From contig OX336345.1 in the NCBI GenBank assembly GCA_946902875.1, positions 4,867,395 through 4,931,394 on the forward strand: a stretch of 64,000 nt of DNA, given 5' to 3'. This DNA is from Nematopogon swammerdamellus (lineage: Eukaryota > Arthropoda > Insecta > Lepidoptera > Adelidae). The notes beneath the pieces are model-generated. The model saw only the letters and a program-made list of their open reading frames with translations, was not told the origin of the DNA and did not search any database. Below are positions 62,583 through 64,000 of the stretch, in pieces; positions within the stretch are counted from its first letter, which is position 1, and every line of letters begins with the position of its first letter. The position numbers were made by a program, and so were the translations under genes.

Positions 62583-62820
62583 TTTTTTTTTTTTTTTTTA
62601 ATGGAACCTGACACGGTTGGCTACATCACCTACAACATCCGTGATGTCAGCCCATAACACAGGGTGAACTAGGTGCCATGTCAGTGCTTCCCTTCATTTC
62701 ATGTCGGCTACACTAAACTGGACGGAAAACACGAACTATTTACATAGCCGTTTCGACCGACGTTTCGTTCAGTGCGGTGGTACCAACCCGGCCGGGATAA
62801 ACCCTACCACCTAGTAACCC
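62583..62820 (-). mobile_element. SINE-A, 5'-truncated, head-on to the previous copy
   Basis: T run (62583-62599), TGGAACCTGACACGGTTGG, and the rest of the tail and core to CCTACCACCTAGTAA. There the ACGT-rich satellite element begins. Confidence 0.86.
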
Positions 62821-62822
62821 AA

Positions 62823-62995
62823 GCAGCAAGGTCACGTTAAAATCACGTGATTTTAAAGTCATTTTCGCAGCAGTGACGACATCAGGACTAATAAGACGTC
62901 ATTTTTAACGTGAGATACTGACTTGTGACGACATGTGGTCTAAAATACACGTCTAAAATCACGTTAACGACGACGTTATATTTACGAAATTATTT
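62823..62995. mobile_element. left end of the ACGT-satellite element
   Basis: It begins about AGCAGCAAGGTCACG and has a perfect 20-bp palindrome TTAAAATCACGTGATTTTAA (62837-62856). ACGT words are scattered (GTGACGACATC, AAGACGTCATTT, AACGTGAG). It looks like the subterminal part of a DNA element whose interior is the 70-bp array. The other end is outside the window, so the class is open. Confidence 0.45.
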
Positions 62996-64000
62996 AACGT
63001 AAACAATGCCGTCAATACGACGTGAAAATGACGTTTAATTTCACGTTAAAAACACGTGTTGCAGTTACGTAAATAATGCCGTCAATACGACGTGAAAATG
63101 ACGTTTAATTTCACGTTAAAAACACGTGTTGCAGTTACGTAAACAATGCCGTCAATACGACGTGAAAATGACGTTTAATTTTACGTTAAAAACACGTGTT
63201 GCAGTTACGTAAACAATGCCGTCAATACGACGTGAAAATGACGTTTAATTTTACGTTAAAAACACGTGTTGAAATTACGTAAAAAATGCCGTCAATACGA
63301 CGTGAAAATGACGTTTAATTTTACGTTAAAAACACGTTTTGAAATTACGTAAAAAATGCCGTCAATACGACGTAAAAATGACGTTTAATTTCACGTTAAA
63401 AACACGTGTTGCAGTTACGTAAACAATGCCGTCAATACGACGTGAAAATGACGTTTAATTTTACGTTAAAAACACGTGTTGAAATTACGTAAAAAATGCC
63501 GTCAATACGACGTAAAAATGACGTTTAATTTCACGTTAAAAACACGTGCTGCAGTTACGTAAACAATGCCGTCAATACGACGTGAAAATGACGTTTAATT
63601 TTACGTTAAAAACACGTGTTGAAATTACGTAAAAAATGCCGTCAATACGACGTGAAAATGACGTTTAATTTCACGTTAAAAACACGTGTTGCAGTTACGT
63701 AAACAATGCCGTCAATACGACGTGAAAATGACGTTTAATTTTACGTTAAAAAAACGTGTTGAAATTACGTAAAAAATGCCGTCAATACGACGTAAAAATG
63801 ACGTTTAATTTCACGTTAAAAACACGTGCTGCAGTTACGTAAACAATGCCGTCAATACGACGTGAAAATGACGTTTAATTTTACGTTAAAAACACGTGTT
63901 GAAATTACGTAAAAAATGCCGTCAATACGACGTGAAAATGACGTTTAATTTCACGTTAAAAACACGTGTTGCAGTTACGTAAACAATGCCGTCAATGCAA
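62996..64000. repeat. 70-bp satellite rich in ACGT, at least 14 units, continues past the window
   Basis: The unit contains GCCGTCAATACGACGTGAAA, ATGACGTTTAATTTCACG, TTAAAAACACGTGTTGCAG and TTACGTAAACA. GTCAATACGA recurs every 70 bp from 63011. Two unit types alternate: one with GCAGTTACGTAAAC, one with GAAATTACGTAAAA. From 63411 on, a four-unit (280-bp) block repeats (CACGTGCTGCAG at 63544 and 63824). Each unit has five ACGT words. Confidence 0.95.

Noticed and set aside
62996..64000. CRISPR array
   Set aside because: Repeats are contiguous without unique spacers, and the window is eukaryotic.

Overview
This window is gene-poor, repeat-saturated nuclear DNA from an insect, most probably a moth or butterfly. 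The evidence is AT-rich unique DNA, dense short retroposons, and families that I recognise as pan-lepidopteran: the CAGA-bearing repeat ending near CGCACTTGGCCGG, the CTAG-starting repeat with GCCCGCGGCTCCGC, MITEs starting GGCCCACTTGCACC, and LINE ends of the type 'TATGTCCAGCAGTGGAC'. I found no intact protein gene, no rRNA gene, no functional tRNA gene and no CRISPR. Two short exon-like islands (9712-9884 and 57278-57405) are the only host-gene candidates, and both are weak. All family assignments were made by eye without alignment software; boundaries are good to about 5-10 bases unless a target-site duplication fixes them.

Family names used here are mine. SINE-A (about 25 copies or pieces) is about 370 bp and ends in CCATAAAAA. 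Its head has a tRNA-like A box and T arm with a 5S rRNA-like segment between them. SINE-B has an ordinary tRNA-like head, shares the middle of SINE-A and ends in TTACATAAAAA. SINE-C is about 330 bp, has a strong internal hairpin and a (TATG)n tail. SINE-CA is a recurrent chimera: the first ~85 bp of SINE-C joined to the body of SINE-A. LINE-I and LINE-J are related jockey/CR1-like retrotransposons; LINE-D is RTE-like; LINE-T ends in (TATG)n. Rep-E, rep-J, rep-K and rep-O are further interspersed repeats.

Layout. 0-10.6 kb: SINE and LINE debris, two MITE-like elements (1384-1871 and 5765-5900) and a 46-bp palindrome. 10.7-14.4 kb: a tandem-repeat complex (18-bp, 68-bp and CCCTCT hexamer arrays) flanked by a LINE-T end and rep-J. 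14.4-27 kb: scattered SINEs, a hAT MITE at 18643-19065 and long unique AT-rich stretches. 27-33.5 kb: a PIF/Harbinger-like element interrupted by a SINE-CA, a hAT MITE at 29722-30066 and LINE-I ends. 33.5-50 kb: rep-E head-to-tail dimer, many SINE-C copies and rep-K copies. 50.5-51.5 kb: the best-preserved retrotransposon, a 5'-truncated LINE-J on the minus strand with a YADD motif. 52.7-54.5 kb: a hAT element with a perfect 8-bp duplication, then a Tc1/mariner-like MITE carrying an 82-bp tandem array. 62.4-64 kb: two SINE-A copies head-on, then a 70-bp satellite packed with ACGT palindromes that runs off the window.

The most interesting system is the modular retroposon network. At least three SINE families appear here beside LINE pieces whose 3' ends match their tails (SINE-A with LINE-J, SINE-B with LINE-I, SINE-C with LINE-T). 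Two families share a central cassette, and one has swapped its head and then amplified. This fits a model in which head, core and tail modules are exchanged by template switching during LINE-driven reverse transcription.
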